DNA of 37,989 bases from SAR86 cluster bacterium AG-313-N18 (GCA_003283765.1 QBVY01000009.1:1-37989); one strand, 5' to 3'. Positions 8,751 through 18,288 are shown, counted from the stretch's first letter. Notes: generated by a model from the sequence alone, not told the origin. Program-made: numbers and translations.

Positions 8751-9349
8751 TCTTTATAAAGAAAATCTAAAAAAATTGACGTGTTAGCTTGTAAGACTGA
8801 CATTAAAATTACAGTTTTTTGTTCAAAATACCTATAAAAAACTATAGCTGGAACTGCAATAATAAGCCCAAAAGCTGTTGTAATTAAAGCTTCTGAAATT
8901 CCGGCAGCAAGCAAATCTGTATTTGCGGAGCCATTAACATCAATATTACTAAAAACGGTTATCATCCCAACAACCGTTCCTAAAAGTCCTAGCAAAGGAC
9001 TAATGCTTGCGATGGTACTCAGCATCGATAAATTTCTTTCAAGAAGCAATTTGATTTCTGCAGCCTTCTCTTCAGCTTTTGTCTCAACAAATTCTCTTGG
9101 ATTCAAACGGTATTGATAACAATGTTGCAATAAATCACCTAATTGTGACGTAGCTGAAATTTCTTGTTGGTTTTGAGTATGAAAGGAATCCTTTTGGATT
9201 AAATTTTGTACCTGTCTTAACAATCCCTTGGGAGCAACCAACCTCTTCTGCAAGAACCATAGTCTCTCAAGCACTATTGAAATAAGTAAGATAGAACAAA
9301 CAAGCAAAGGCCAGATAAACCACCCACCTGATATTAATAAATTATTCAT
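8747..9349 (-). CDS. exbB: ExbB/TolQ/MotA family proton-channel subunit
   Basis: A 200-residue inner-membrane protein of the MotA/TolQ/ExbB family. Three helices are visible: about 10-28, 105-130 and 148-172. Helix 2 carries ISPLLGLLGTVVGMI and helix 3 EALITTAFGLIIAVPA, the two most conserved segments of the family. It forms the channel pentamer around ExbD. The gene starts one base after lolD ends and overlaps exbD by four bases. No tonB gene is in the window, although a TonB-dependent receptor is (30349-32973). Confidence 0.93.
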   Translation of the reverse strand: MNNLLISGGWFIWPLLVCSILLISIVLERLWFLQKRLVAPKGLLRQVQNLIQKDSFHTQNQQEISATSQLGDLLQHCYQYRLNPREFVETKAEEKAAEIKLLLERNLSMLSTIASISPLLGLLGTVVGMITVFSNIDVNGSANTDLLAAGISEALITTAFGLIIAVPAIVFYRYFEQKTVILMSVLQANTSIFLDFLYKE

Positions 9350-9350
9350 T

Positions 9351-10028
9351 TTATGCTGACTTTAAGTCTCCATTCTCAATACGAAATACTGCGTCCAGTT
9401 TACCAGCATAATTTAAATCATGAGTTGCGACCACAATGCCTATATTATGATTTTGAGCTAATTTAATGGTTAAGTTTTGAATTACCTCGGCATTTTCTTG
9501 ATCTAGATTACCGGTTGGCTCATCCATTAATACGAACTTTGGCTTGTGCACGACAGCTCTCGCAATAGCAACACGTTGTCGTTCGCCCCCTGAAAGCATA
9601 TATGGGTACTTATCTTGTAATGCAGCGATTCCGAGCTCATCAAGAATCTGCATGATTCTTTTTGAATTTTCGTGAACTTTATTATTATTCGCAATCTTAA
9701 AGACTAAATTACAGTTTTCAAAAACAGTTAGGTCATCTAAGAGGTAATGAAATTGGTATGCGTAGCCAAACAAATTTCCTCTCATAGAATTAAAATTATT
9801 TAGATTATTTGAAGAAAGATTAATGTCGTTATAAAAAATTTCGCCATGATCAGGAGTCTCCAATCCAGCAAGAATTTGCAAAAGTGTTGTTTTACCACTT
9901 CCAGAAGAGCCTATAACGCCAATTAAATCTCCCTCAGAGATTGAAATTGTAATATTTGATAGAACCTCAGTTTGATGATCTCCTGATTGATAGGTTTTGT
10001 TAATATTTGAGGCTATAAGTCTATTCAT
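9351..10028 (-). CDS. lolD: Lipoprotein-releasing ABC transporter ATPase LolD
   Basis: LolD powers the release of outer-membrane lipoproteins from the inner membrane through LolC/E. The 225-residue ATPase has Walker [10 protein letters not shown] (40-48), a LolD-type Q-loop YQFHYLL (91-97), signature [14 protein letters not shown] (145-158), Walker B FVLMDEP (165-171) and switch His203. The Q-loop form with F-H-x-L-L helps separate LolD from the related FtsE and MacB ATPases. The start overlaps the end of lolC by eight bases, which fixes the pairing. Confidence 0.95.
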   Translation of the reverse strand: MNRLIASNINKTYQSGDHQTEVLSNITISISEGDLIGVIGSSGSGKTTLLQILAGLETPDHGEIFYNDINLSSNNLNNFNSMRGNLFGYAYQFHYLLDDLTVFENCNLVFKIANNNKVHENSKRIMQILDELGIAALQDKYPYMLSGGERQRVAIARAVVHKPKFVLMDEPTGNLDQENAEVIQNLTIKLAQNHNIGIVVATHDLNYAGKLDAVFRIENGDLKSA

Positions 10029-11259
10029 GACGCAAAATGGTTACAGGTTTTAACTTGGCAGCTCTAACTGCAGGAAAATATGAAAATATTAAGCTCATTA
10101 CAAGAACTGAAAAGCATATATTCATAAGTTGAATTAATCTAAATTCATAGGGAAAGTAATTTATAAAGTAACTATCCATCAAACTTCTGTTTGTAAAATT
10201 TTCTATAATATTAATTAGCTGATCTATATTTGGAGTGACTATAATCCCTATCAATAAACCAATAAATGTTCCTAAAAATCCAATAATTAAACCAAGGTTT
10301 AGAAAAATAAATGTTAGTTGAGTCTTTGAACAGCCCATTGTTTTTAAAATAGCTATCTCCTTTTCCTTTGTTTTAACTGTCATCACAATAGTAGAGAGAA
10401 TATTAAAAGCAGCCACTGTAATAATTAAAAAAAGCATTAGGCTTATTAATCTTTTTTCTAATTTAATGGCTTGAAATAATGTTCCATGAGTCTGTTGCCA
10501 AGAGGTAAAATAATAACGATCATCATTTAGAAATGGTTCAGCTAGCAAGCTAAAACCGATTGAATTAGCAGCAAACAAATCATTGGTTCTAACTCTTATG
10601 CCTTGAGTAGAATTATTTGGAAGATTTAAAATATTAGCTGCTAAATCATGATGAATTAAAACAAGTGATTGATCTAATTCAGCCTTAAGTTCAAATATGC
10701 CAACCACCTCCAAGGAAATAGTTCTTGGGAAAGTGCCTAAAATTGATGAACGTAGATTGGTTGTAGTTATATTAACAGTATTACCAACTTCTATTCCTAA
10801 GTACCTAGCTAACCAAGAGCCTACAATTACTCCTTTTTTTGGTGAAATATTCTCTAATGACCCACTAGTTATATACTTTGGAAGTATAGACATTGAATCT
10901 TCTAGCTCGGGTTTAATTCCTGTTACAAAAACACCTCTAGATCTGTTATTAGCACTCATTAAGCCTTGAGTTTCAATATAAGGGCTTACACTTACAACAT
11001 TTTCTGAGTTTCTTAATTTAGAAGTCAAGTCATTATAATTACTCAGGCTTTCCTCAGAGCGAATGATCAATTGAGGAACAACGCCTAGCACTCTAGTTTG
11101 CAGTTCCTTTTCAAAACCATTCATGACAGATAAAACTATTACCAAGGCGGCAACTCCAAGCGAAAGCCCTGCAATAGCCATCAAAGAAGTGAAGGATGCA
11201 AATGCACCCTTCTTTGATCGAAAATACTTGTAGCCCAAGTAAATAGGCAATGAGGTCAT
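10021..11259 (-). CDS. lolC: Lipoprotein-releasing ABC transporter permease LolC/LolE
   Basis: A 412-residue membrane protein with the LolC/E layout: one helix near the N-terminus (about 25-48), a large periplasmic domain (about 50-265), and three C-terminal helices. Diagnostic parts are the N-terminal YLGYKYFRSKKG, SVMNGFEKELQTRVLG after helix 1, and FLIITVAAFNILSTIVMTVK at the second helix with KEIAILKTMGCS after it. It extracts lipoproteins for transfer to LolA. Only one permease gene is present here; a second (LolE) could lie elsewhere, or this copy could act as a homodimer. It overlaps lolD by eight bases and begins five bases after the aldehyde dehydrogenase gene. Confidence 0.93.
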   Translation of the reverse strand: MTSLPIYLGYKYFRSKKGAFASFTSLMAIAGLSLGVAALVIVLSVMNGFEKELQTRVLGVVPQLIIRSEESLSNYNDLTSKLRNSENVVSVSPYIETQGLMSANNRSRGVFVTGIKPELEDSMSILPKYITSGSLENISPKKGVIVGSWLARYLGIEVGNTVNITTTNLRSSILGTFPRTISLEVVGIFELKAELDQSLVLIHHDLAANILNLPNNSTQGIRVRTNDLFAANSIGFSLLAEPFLNDDRYYFTSWQQTHGTLFQAIKLEKRLISLMLFLIITVAAFNILSTIVMTVKTKEKEIAILKTMGCSKTQLTFIFLNLGLIIGFLGTFIGLLIGIIVTPNIDQLINIIENFTNRSLMDSYFINYFPYEFRLIQLMNICFSVLVMSLIFSYFPAVRAAKLKPVTILRHE

Positions 11260-11264
11260 GACAC

Positions 11265-12686
11265 TTAGGTTATCTGCTTGAGGACCTTTTCAATATCACC
11301 CTTGTATGGGGGACGGATTGCAGATAACAATTTATCGAACCTTGAACCAATTTGCTTATATACAGCTTTTGCATTGCTGAATGTCTTAAAGCCCTCTTCA
11401 CCATGATAGCTGCCTATTCCAGATGGTCCTACGCCACCAAAAGGCAGATCTTCCTGCTGAATGTGGCCCAATACATCATTAACAGTGACACCACCCGATG
11501 AGGTTCTTGTGAGAACTTGGTCTTCTTCATTCTTATTGGATCCAAAATAATATAAGCCCAATGGCTTATCATTTTTATTGACATATGAAATAGTTTCATC
11601 AATCTCGGTGAATTCTTTGATAGGTAACAAAGGGCCAAAGATTTCTTCTTTCATAATTTCCATATCATCAGTTGGATTCATTACTAGAGTAGGAGGAATC
11701 TTAAACGCTGCTTGTTGCGAAAAATCCTCATTAGCAGGATTGATCTCATCAATCTGCGCACCCTTTTCTTTTGCATCACTTAACAAGCCTTGCAGGCGAT
11801 CATAGTGTTTTTGATTAACAATAGAAGTGTAGTCATCGTTATGTTTTAAATCAGGATAGAAATCCGCAACTGCATCTTTCATTCCAGAAACAAGCTCATC
11901 TTTTTTATCAGAATGTACCATTACATAATCTGGAGCCAAACAAATTTGGCCAGCATTCATAGTTTTGCCTAGCATAATTCTTTTGGCTGCTATAACACTA
12001 TCGGCAGTATTGCTTACAATAACTGGTGACTTACCGCCAAGCTCTAGAGTTACTGGAACTAGATTCTCTGCAGCAGCTTTCATAATATGTTTTGCAACAG
12101 CGCCACTGCCTGTATATAAAAGATGATCAAATTTTTGTTGTGTGAATGTTGCGCCAACATCCGGGCCACCTAAAATGGTTGCAAATTCTTCCTCATCAAA
12201 AGCTGCATCACATAACTCTTTCATTAAATTTGCAGATTGCTCAGTATATTCACTTGGCTTATGCATAATTTGATTTCCTGCTGCAAATATAGAGGCAGCA
12301 GGAGAAAATGTTAAAAACATAGGGAAGTTCCATGGAGATATCATTCCTACAGTTCCGAGAGGTTCATAGTCTACGGAGGCTTTGGCACCCAGAAGACCCA
12401 ATGGAAAATTTGATTTTCTTTTAGATCCTGCCATCCATTTTTTTAGATTTTTCTTTGCATATTCGATACTTGGAACAATTGTATAAACATCGGTAGCCAT
12501 TGATTGATTTTTTGATCTTACGCCAAAATCTTCGTTGAGCGCATCTACGATTTTATAGCGATTTTCCATTACCAAAGACTTCATTCTGTCCAACCTATCA
12601 ATCCGTAGGTCATAGGATGGAGGGCCATTTTTTATAAAATATGCTTTTTGTTTCTCTAGGATATTTTGCATTTGTTGGTGTTCCAT
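11265..12686 (-). CDS. Aldehyde dehydrogenase, coniferyl-aldehyde dehydrogenase-like
   Basis: A 473-residue NAD(P)-dependent aldehyde dehydrogenase that would oxidise an aldehyde to a carboxylic acid in the cytosol. Conserved features are SPWNFP with Asn120, YTGSGAVAKH (cofactor loop), LELGGKSP with general-base Glu215, and NAGQICLAPDY with catalytic Cys249. The ending around GGVGPSGIGSYHGEEGFKTF and the short C-terminal tail resemble the coniferyl-aldehyde dehydrogenase (CalB) branch and the related class-3 fatty-aldehyde enzymes; the natural substrate is not clear. A good Shine-Dalgarno sequence (AAGGAG, about five bases before the ATG) supports the start. It lies 68 bases after an SDR gene of fatty-acid type, so lipid-derived aldehydes are plausible substrates. 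Confidence 0.9.
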   Translation of the reverse strand: MEHQQMQNILEKQKAYFIKNGPPSYDLRIDRLDRMKSLVMENRYKIVDALNEDFGVRSKNQSMATDVYTIVPSIEYAKKNLKKWMAGSKRKSNFPLGLLGAKASVDYEPLGTVGMISPWNFPMFLTFSPAASIFAAGNQIMHKPSEYTEQSANLMKELCDAAFDEEEFATILGGPDVGATFTQQKFDHLLYTGSGAVAKHIMKAAAENLVPVTLELGGKSPVIVSNTADSVIAAKRIMLGKTMNAGQICLAPDYVMVHSDKKDELVSGMKDAVADFYPDLKHNDDYTSIVNQKHYDRLQGLLSDAKEKGAQIDEINPANEDFSQQAAFKIPPTLVMNPTDDMEIMKEEIFGPLLPIKEFTEIDETISYVNKNDKPLGLYYFGSNKNEEDQVLTRTSSGGVTVNDVLGHIQQEDLPFGGVGPSGIGSYHGEEGFKTFSNAKAVYKQIGSRFDKLLSAIRPPYKGDIEKVLKQIT

Positions 12687-12754
12687 TTTTACTCCTTATC
12701 TTTAAAATAATTTATTAGTCTAACAGTTAAACAAAACTCTAAGTCAAGTAATTA

Positions 12755-13636
12755 TCAAGTTGATCTTTTTTGCTTATCTGAATCATTTGTTTTTTTAATC
12801 ATGCTTCTAATATCAGACCAATCATCCTCTGACATTTTTGAAAGTTGAGAGAAAGTGCCTCCACCTGAAAGATATTGAGCACCATCAAGTGCAATTGTTT
12901 GTCCAGTTAAATATTCACATCCATCAGCAATTAAAAAAGTCGCCAAATTTTGTAATTCGCTCATTTCACCAACCCGTCCCATTGGAATGGTGCTCATGGA
13001 GCTTGACTCATCATCCAAAGCACCCTTAGGGCTGAGTCTTGCCCAAGCTCCTTCTGTTGGAAATGGTCCAGGAGCAATTGCATTAATTCTTATTCCGCTA
13101 GGTCCCCATTCAACCGCAAGCGATTTTGTCATAGTGTGAAGTGCAGATTTTGACATAGCTGAGGGAACAACAAAGGGTGAACCCGTCCAAACCCAAGTTG
13201 CAAGTATGGAAATTATTGAGCCTTTGATATTTTGCTCAAGCCATTTTTTTCCAACAGCATTAGTTACATAAAAGGTTCCGTGGAAGACAATATTTGCAAT
13301 TGCATCAAAGCCCCTTGCTGACAAATCTTTTGTTGGAGAAATAAAATTGCCTGCAGCATTATTTACTAGCCCATGAAGAGGACCTTCTTGAAATATAGAT
13401 TCTATAAAATCTTCAACATCCTGAGGGGATCGAATATCAAGTGGTTGATAACGAACATTTGCTCCATATTTATCCTTAAATTCCTTAGCTGTGTCTGCAA
13501 GAACGCTTTCCCTTCTTCCGCAAATAACCAAATCAGCACCATGACGGATATAGTGTTCTGACATCTCTTTACCCAAGCCAGTGCCTCCGCCGGTAACTAA
13601 TATTTTTTTTCCTTTTAGTAGATCTTCTTTAAACAT
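12755..13636 (-). CDS. Short-chain dehydrogenase, 2,4-dienoyl-CoA reductase (DECR) type
   Basis: A 293-residue SDR with the Rossmann motif TGGGTGLG (15-22), GRR (40-42, fits NADPH) and NNAAG (92-96). The usual catalytic Tyr of YxxxK is Ser159, with Lys163 kept. The same change is seen in mitochondrial 2,4-dienoyl-CoA reductase, and the surrounding FVVPSAMSK, the loop APGPFPTEGAWARL and the C-terminal EDDWSDIRSMIKKT also resemble that enzyme. It probably reduces 2,4-dienoyl-CoA during breakdown of unsaturated fatty acids. This substrate is inferred from family likeness. It lies eight bases after hemH, and the ETF-ubiquinone oxidoreductase in the window fits a beta-oxidising cell. Confidence 0.85.
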   Translation of the reverse strand: MFKEDLLKGKKILVTGGGTGLGKEMSEHYIRHGADLVICGRRESVLADTAKEFKDKYGANVRYQPLDIRSPQDVEDFIESIFQEGPLHGLVNNAAGNFISPTKDLSARGFDAIANIVFHGTFYVTNAVGKKWLEQNIKGSIISILATWVWTGSPFVVPSAMSKSALHTMTKSLAVEWGPSGIRINAIAPGPFPTEGAWARLSPKGALDDESSSMSTIPMGRVGEMSELQNLATFLIADGCEYLTGQTIALDGAQYLSGGGTFSQLSKMSEDDWSDIRSMIKKTNDSDKQKRST

Positions 13637-13644
13637 ATAGGTCC

Positions 13645-14655
13645 TTATTTTGTGTTAGTTATATCTATAATAGCTTGAACCCAAGCATCTGAAAAATTTA
13701 ATGATGGAACGTAATCCAACGTTTGACCACCAGCCTCAATAAAAAGTTCTTGATATTCATCACCAATTTCAATGACAGTTTCAAGACAATCAGAGGTAAA
13801 TGCTGGTGAAAAGACAAGAACTTTTTTTATCCCTTTACCCGGGAGCTCTTCTAAAACTTCATCAGAAAATGGTTCAAGCCAATTTTTAGTTAATCTAGAT
13901 TGAAACGTAACCTCATACTTATCCCTAGGAAGTGACAACTTTTCTGCTATTAATTTTGAGGTTTCATAAACCGTAGCTTTATAGCAATAATGATTCTCAT
14001 CATTTATTTCATGCTCACAGTTCTTTCCGTTGCACTGATTATCTAAATAAACTTTGTTGACCTGTGAATTAGGCAATCCATGATAGCTAAATATAACTTT
14101 GTCATATTCTGATAAATTAAAATCTTTTGCTGCATCCACCCATGCATTTATAAATGAGGGATGTTCGTAGTATTGTGAGATGAATTTAAACGAGGGAATT
14201 ACCCAGTCTTTTGACAGTCTCCTCGTAACATCCTCAAAAACACTACCAGAAGTTGCAGAAGCATAATGTGGGAATAGAGGTAAAACCACTAACTCGGATG
14301 GATTGGACTGTTTTATCTGAGTAAGAGCTTGTTGAATGCTTGGCTTTTGATATCTCATGGCATAATAAACATTATATTTTTCTTGTTTGAGATTTAATTT
14401 ATTTGTTAATTCTTGAGTATTTTTTAGCAACGGAGACACTCCACCAGAAAGATCCCAAAGTTTTTTATAAATTTTGCCAGAACTAAACGATCTAAATGGG
14501 CAAATAATTAAGGTAACAAGCAAGAATCTAAGTGCATATGGAACATCTATAACTCTTCCATCCATTAAAAATTCTCTTAAATACTTAAATACATCTAAGT
14601 ATGAGGGGGAATCTGGTGTTCCTAGATTAATTAGTAATAACGCTGGCTTGTTCAT
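13645..14655 (-). CDS. hemH: Ferrochelatase
   Basis: HemH inserts ferrous iron into protoporphyrin IX in the last step of haem synthesis. The 336-residue protein starts with LLINLGTPDSP, contains FSYHGLP with metal-binding His192, FQSRL (251-255) and SPAFTSDCLETVIEI with Glu292. Three cysteines (208, 213, 224) sit in a loop after the catalytic histidine, where some bacterial ferrochelatases carry an iron-sulphur cluster or a Cys-rich insert. With Cys290 there could be four ligands, but this is only a possibility. The start overlaps the end of the MFS gene by 29 bases, and the ATG fits the family's N-terminus well. Confidence 0.96.
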   Translation of the reverse strand: MNKPALLLINLGTPDSPSYLDVFKYLREFLMDGRVIDVPYALRFLLVTLIICPFRSFSSGKIYKKLWDLSGGVSPLLKNTQELTNKLNLKQEKYNVYYAMRYQKPSIQQALTQIKQSNPSELVVLPLFPHYASATSGSVFEDVTRRLSKDWVIPSFKFISQYYEHPSFINAWVDAAKDFNLSEYDKVIFSYHGLPNSQVNKVYLDNQCNGKNCEHEINDENHYCYKATVYETSKLIAEKLSLPRDKYEVTFQSRLTKNWLEPFSDEVLEELPGKGIKKVLVFSPAFTSDCLETVIEIGDEYQELFIEAGGQTLDYVPSLNFSDAWVQAIIDITNTK

Positions 14656-15832
14656 GATCTCTTAATAATGGATGGCCTATTATAAATAATAAGGAAATAA
14701 AGCACAGAGAAGAGCTAAAAAAATATAAATACTCTGGCCCAAATTGATAAATAGGCATTGCTACTATGGGTGTTAAAACATGTCCGATTGGTATAACGGA
14801 GCCTAAATATCCAGCTGCCTTGCCTTGATTGTCAGGAGTTTGAGCTAAAGATAAAGAGGAAGCATTTGCAGGTCTAAACATCCCTCCTCCAAATCCATTT
14901 ATCATCATAGCTAAATAAAATAATGCAATAGATGATGCCAATGCAGCCATAAAATATGAAATTGTTGTTAAAAAAGTACCGTATATCAGTAATTTATTAT
15001 TAGCAATAGGCCTTAGATCAGTAAAAATATATTGACTGACAACCGTCGATATAGAAAGCACCACAAAAGTTAAGCTAATAACTAATGGCAAATCCTTTTC
15101 ATCTGAAAAAACATCAGTCACAAAGAAACCTATTGATTGAAGCAAGGAAGCTTGGCAAAGAGATGATAATGCAGCTATAAATAAAAATGGCCATACAGAC
15201 TTATCTTTGTAAGATATTTTTGCAATAGCTTTTTCAATTTTTTCTTTTGGAATAATATGTTTTGGGAAACTAATATAAATACCAATAGCTGCAATGAAAC
15301 CACAGAAAGCAAAAACGTAAAAAGGTAAGCTCTTTGAATATAAAAATAAAAACCCCCCTAACATTGGGCCCATAATTGTTCCAATTAAAAAACTTGACTC
15401 CAATCTTGCAAACTTTTTAGTTCGCTTTGATCGCTCTGAAATATCTGCCATATATGCAAACGCAGCTGGTCTTGTAGCAGAACCAATCAACCCATTAATT
15501 AATCTACCCAATATAAGCAGAGGTAAAAGATATACTAGATCTAAAATTTTCTGCTCGACAAGGAATAAAGGTGTTATTAGAGCAATTATTGAAACTGAGT
15601 AACCTATAAGGCCTATAACAGCTATATTTCGTCTGCCATACTTATCGGATGCCCTGCCCCACGAAGCGCTGGTAACTGCCCATGCAACTGCAGAGATTGA
15701 AAAGATTGTTGATGTTTCAATAACTGATAAACCTAGATCCCTGGCTAGGGGAGGTACTAAAACAAAAGCAAAAGATTGGCCCAAGCCAACTGCAAATAAA
15801 CCAAACTTTAGCCAAGTTGTAGGATTATACAA
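14627..15832 (-). CDS. MFS transporter, drug-efflux-like (TTG start proposed)
   Basis: A twelve-helix major facilitator with features of the tetracycline/multidrug antiporter group: SWGRASDKYGRRNIAVIG in loop 2-3, LGRLINGLIGSATRPAAFAY in helix 4-5 and FGGGMFRPANASS in the second half. The frame stays open far upstream to an ATG at 15922, but that would overlap trpS by 98 bases and add 30 residues with no family counterpart. TTG at 15832, directly before the first helix, overlaps trpS by only eight bases and is my preferred start, giving 401 residues. No strong Shine-Dalgarno sequence is visible, so coupling to trpS translation is likely. The substrate is unknown. Confidence 0.8.
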   Translation of the reverse strand: MYNPTTWLKFGLFAVGLGQSFAFVLVPPLARDLGLSVIETSTIFSISAVAWAVTSASWGRASDKYGRRNIAVIGLIGYSVSIIALITPLFLVEQKILDLVYLLPLLILGRLINGLIGSATRPAAFAYMADISERSKRTKKFARLESSFLIGTIMGPMLGGFLFLYSKSLPFYVFAFCGFIAAIGIYISFPKHIIPKEKIEKAIAKISYKDKSVWPFLFIAALSSLCQASLLQSIGFFVTDVFSDEKDLPLVISLTFVVLSISTVVSQYIFTDLRPIANNKLLIYGTFLTTISYFMAALASSIALFYLAMMINGFGGGMFRPANASSLSLAQTPDNQGKAAGYLGSVIPIGHVLTPIVAMPIYQFGPEYLYFFSSSLCFISLLFIIGHPLLRDHEQASVITN

Positions 15833-16823
15833 TTTTTGAGATGCCCACAGCCTCGCGTAATTTACCAACAAGCTCTTGGGCTTGGGGACGAACTTTACGA
15901 GCTCCATCAGAAAATAGATCATTTAAATAATCAGGCTGATCTTTTAATTCAGTATATTTTTCTCTGATAGGCAGAATTTCATTATTAATGATGGCAAATA
16001 AATCTTTCTTAACATCGCCCCAACTAATCCCATCTTTATATGATTGCTTCATAGAATTAATTTCCTTAGCATTTGCAAAAAATGAATAAAGTTGAAAAAG
16101 AGTGCAGGCATTATGATCCTTTGGCACGCCCGGCTCTAATGAGTTTGTAATAATTTGAGAAATAGATTTCTGCAGCGCTTTCTCTGATGATAAAAATGGA
16201 ATGATATTGTTATAGCTCTTACTCATCTTTCTTCCATCACTTCCTGGCACTGATATTTCATTTTGTATTAAAGCTTCGGGAAGAGTCAGTAAATTTGAAT
16301 AAGTATGATTAAATTTGCCTGCAATGTCTCGCGCCATTTCCATGTGTTGAGCCTGATCTGGACCTACAGGCACATGGGTAGCATTAAAAATTAATATATC
16401 AGCAGCCATTAGAACTGGATATGAAAATAAGCCCATGTTAATTGCCCTATCCTCGTCATCACCAGATTGAACATTTTCTGCAGCCATAGATTTATATGCG
16501 TGAGCACGATTCAACAGGCCCTTTGCAGCACTACAATTTAAAATCCACGTTAATTCATGTACCTCTGGAATATCAGATTGTCTGTAAAAATATGATTGCT
16601 CAGGATCAAGGCCAGAGGATAACCATGCTAATGCAACATTTTTGACGCTCGCCTCAACTTCATGAGGATTATTTTGTTTAATAAGGGCATGGTAATCTGC
16701 AAGAAAAAAATAAGAATCATTATCAGGAGCAACTAATTCAAGTGCAGGTTTTATGGCGCCCAAATAATTTCCAATATGGGGAGTACCAGTTGTCGTAATT
16801 CCTGTTAAAATTCTTTTTTTCAT
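15825..16823 (-). CDS. trpS: Tryptophanyl-tRNA synthetase
   Basis: TrpS charges tRNA-Trp. The 332-residue class I synthetase has the HIGH-type motif TPHIGNYLG (14-22), GPDQAQHMEMARDIA in the middle and the KMSKS loop at 199-203 (RKMSKSYNN), and has the family's usual length of about 330-340. The gene stands first in the long minus-strand run, only 34 bases from the divergent DUF349 gene, so both promoters must be squeezed into or overlap that gap. I see no leader peptide or T-box-like element. Confidence 0.97.
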   Translation of the reverse strand: MKKRILTGITTTGTPHIGNYLGAIKPALELVAPDNDSYFFLADYHALIKQNNPHEVEASVKNVALAWLSSGLDPEQSYFYRQSDIPEVHELTWILNCSAAKGLLNRAHAYKSMAAENVQSGDDEDRAINMGLFSYPVLMAADILIFNATHVPVGPDQAQHMEMARDIAGKFNHTYSNLLTLPEALIQNEISVPGSDGRKMSKSYNNIIPFLSSEKALQKSISQIITNSLEPGVPKDHNACTLFQLYSFFANAKEINSMKQSYKDGISWGDVKKDLFAIINNEILPIREKYTELKDQPDYLNDLFSDGARKVRPQAQELVGKLREAVGISKIV

Positions 16824-16857
16824 TTAAAGATAATTATAAACATCATAAGAAACTATT

Positions 16858-18288
16858 GTGGAAACTCATAAAATTTTATTTGATTCATTAGATAAGGCTG
16901 AAAGGCATTTTGAAGCTGGAGAAATTCGTCTAGCTCAAAAAATTGTTAATGAAGTTTCAAGAACAATGAAAGCTGAGGGAAAAGTATCTAATAAACTTAG
17001 GCACAGATTCAACTTCATGTCCGCACAATCTAGATATTTTAATGATATTTCATCTTTCGCAACGAACCCAAAAAGAAATGAAATCATTAAAGAAATTGAA
17101 ATCTTAATAGCCAATCCTCATGAGAACCCTAAAAAACAAGCAAATGAAATTCATGGACTTCAAACTAAATGGCAATTACTAGATCAATCATCCAAACCTG
17201 CTGGTCGTGAACAATGGATTACATTTAAAAAGCTTACAGATAAAGCATGGGAGCCATGTGCTCAATACTACGAAGAACTCAAGAAAATCAAAGTCTCTAA
17301 TGCAAAAGAGAGAGAAAAAATTATCGAATCCATTAATCAATACAGCAATAATCATTCTGATAGGTGGCCGGGGTTGATTGATATGAGTCGATTTTTAAGC
17401 AAAGCTTTTCAAAGTTGGCAAAACTATGCACCAGTATTGGATGAAGATTTTTCTAAACTTAAGGCAGCATACCAAGAGGCAAGAAAACCCATCAACAACG
17501 CAATAAAAGAACAGGAAACTAAAAACTATAAAATTAAAGAATCATTGATTGAAAAAGTTAAACAAATTAACGATGAGGATACTCAGGTTTGCATTCAAAA
17601 ATTTCAAAAAATTAAACGTGAATATCAAAATGCCGGACCGTCTGGTAAAAAAAATGAGCCAATATTGTGGAAAAAATTAAATGAGGCTGCTGATAGATTC
17701 TATGAAGCTGACAAAGCCCTGATTGAAAATGAGCTCATTGTAATAAATGATCTAACTAATGAGCTACAAATGGAAAATTGCTCAATTAATGATATTAAAG
17801 AAAAAATTTCTCAACTAAATAAAACTCGCAAATCAAGTGAGTTTGCTAAGCTTCAAAAAGCTATAAAGAGTTTTGAGAAAAAAAAGATTGATGAAATAAA
17901 TTCCTCAAAAGTAGATGTTTACCAAGATCTTTTAGGTCAAATGGAAACACTTGATGACAATCATCAAATCATACATAAAGAAATATTTAAAACATTAAAG
18001 AACCCGCTTTATAACGGCAATGCAGATAAGCTCCTTGAATGCACAGTTCAACTCGAGTTAATAGCAAAAATTGAACCTCCTGCCTCAGATAAACTTATTA
18101 AACAGAAACTAGCCCTTGAGATGCTTCAAAGTAAATTCTCTGGATCTAAAAATAAAGAAGACGAGGTTAAAGATTTGCTTATCGATTTTATTAACAACCT
18201 TCAATCAAAAAAAATTAATGCAAGTGAAAAAAAACTATGGAAAAGAGTTAGTGAGGCTATAAGTAAATTACCTAGTCGCCTTCCTTAG
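16858..18288 (+). CDS. DUF349 domain protein
   Basis: A 476-residue, highly charged and almost entirely helical protein of the DUF349 group. Repeated units with the pattern Q-x-x-W-K-x-L/G separated by helices are visible, for example around residues 100-116 (LQTKWQLL), 180-200 (FQSWQNYAPV) and 250-275 (GPSGKKNEPILWKKLNEA). Some family members are much longer. There is no signal peptide or membrane segment, so it is cytosolic. Its function is unknown. It starts with GTG, preceded only by a weak purine stretch (AAGAAA), and diverges from trpS with a 34-base gap. Its 3' end overlaps the convergent MATE gene by 17 bases. Confidence 0.82.
   Translation: METHKILFDSLDKAERHFEAGEIRLAQKIVNEVSRTMKAEGKVSNKLRHRFNFMSAQSRYFNDISSFATNPKRNEIIKEIEILIANPHENPKKQANEIHGLQTKWQLLDQSSKPAGREQWITFKKLTDKAWEPCAQYYEELKKIKVSNAKEREKIIESINQYSNNHSDRWPGLIDMSRFLSKAFQSWQNYAPVLDEDFSKLKAAYQEARKPINNAIKEQETKNYKIKESLIEKVKQINDEDTQVCIQKFQKIKREYQNAGPSGKKNEPILWKKLNEAADRFYEADKALIENELIVINDLTNELQMENCSINDIKEKISQLNKTRKSSEFAKLQKAIKSFEKKKIDEINSSKVDVYQDLLGQMETLDDNHQIIHKEIFKTLKNPLYNGNADKLLECTVQLELIAKIEPPASDKLIKQKLALEMLQSKFSGSKNKEDEVKDLLIDFINNLQSKKINASEKKLWKRVSEAISKLPSRLP

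Noticed and set aside
15825-15922. Longer N-terminus of the MFS protein starting at 15922
   Set aside because: It would lie inside trpS and adds residues with no likeness to MFS proteins.
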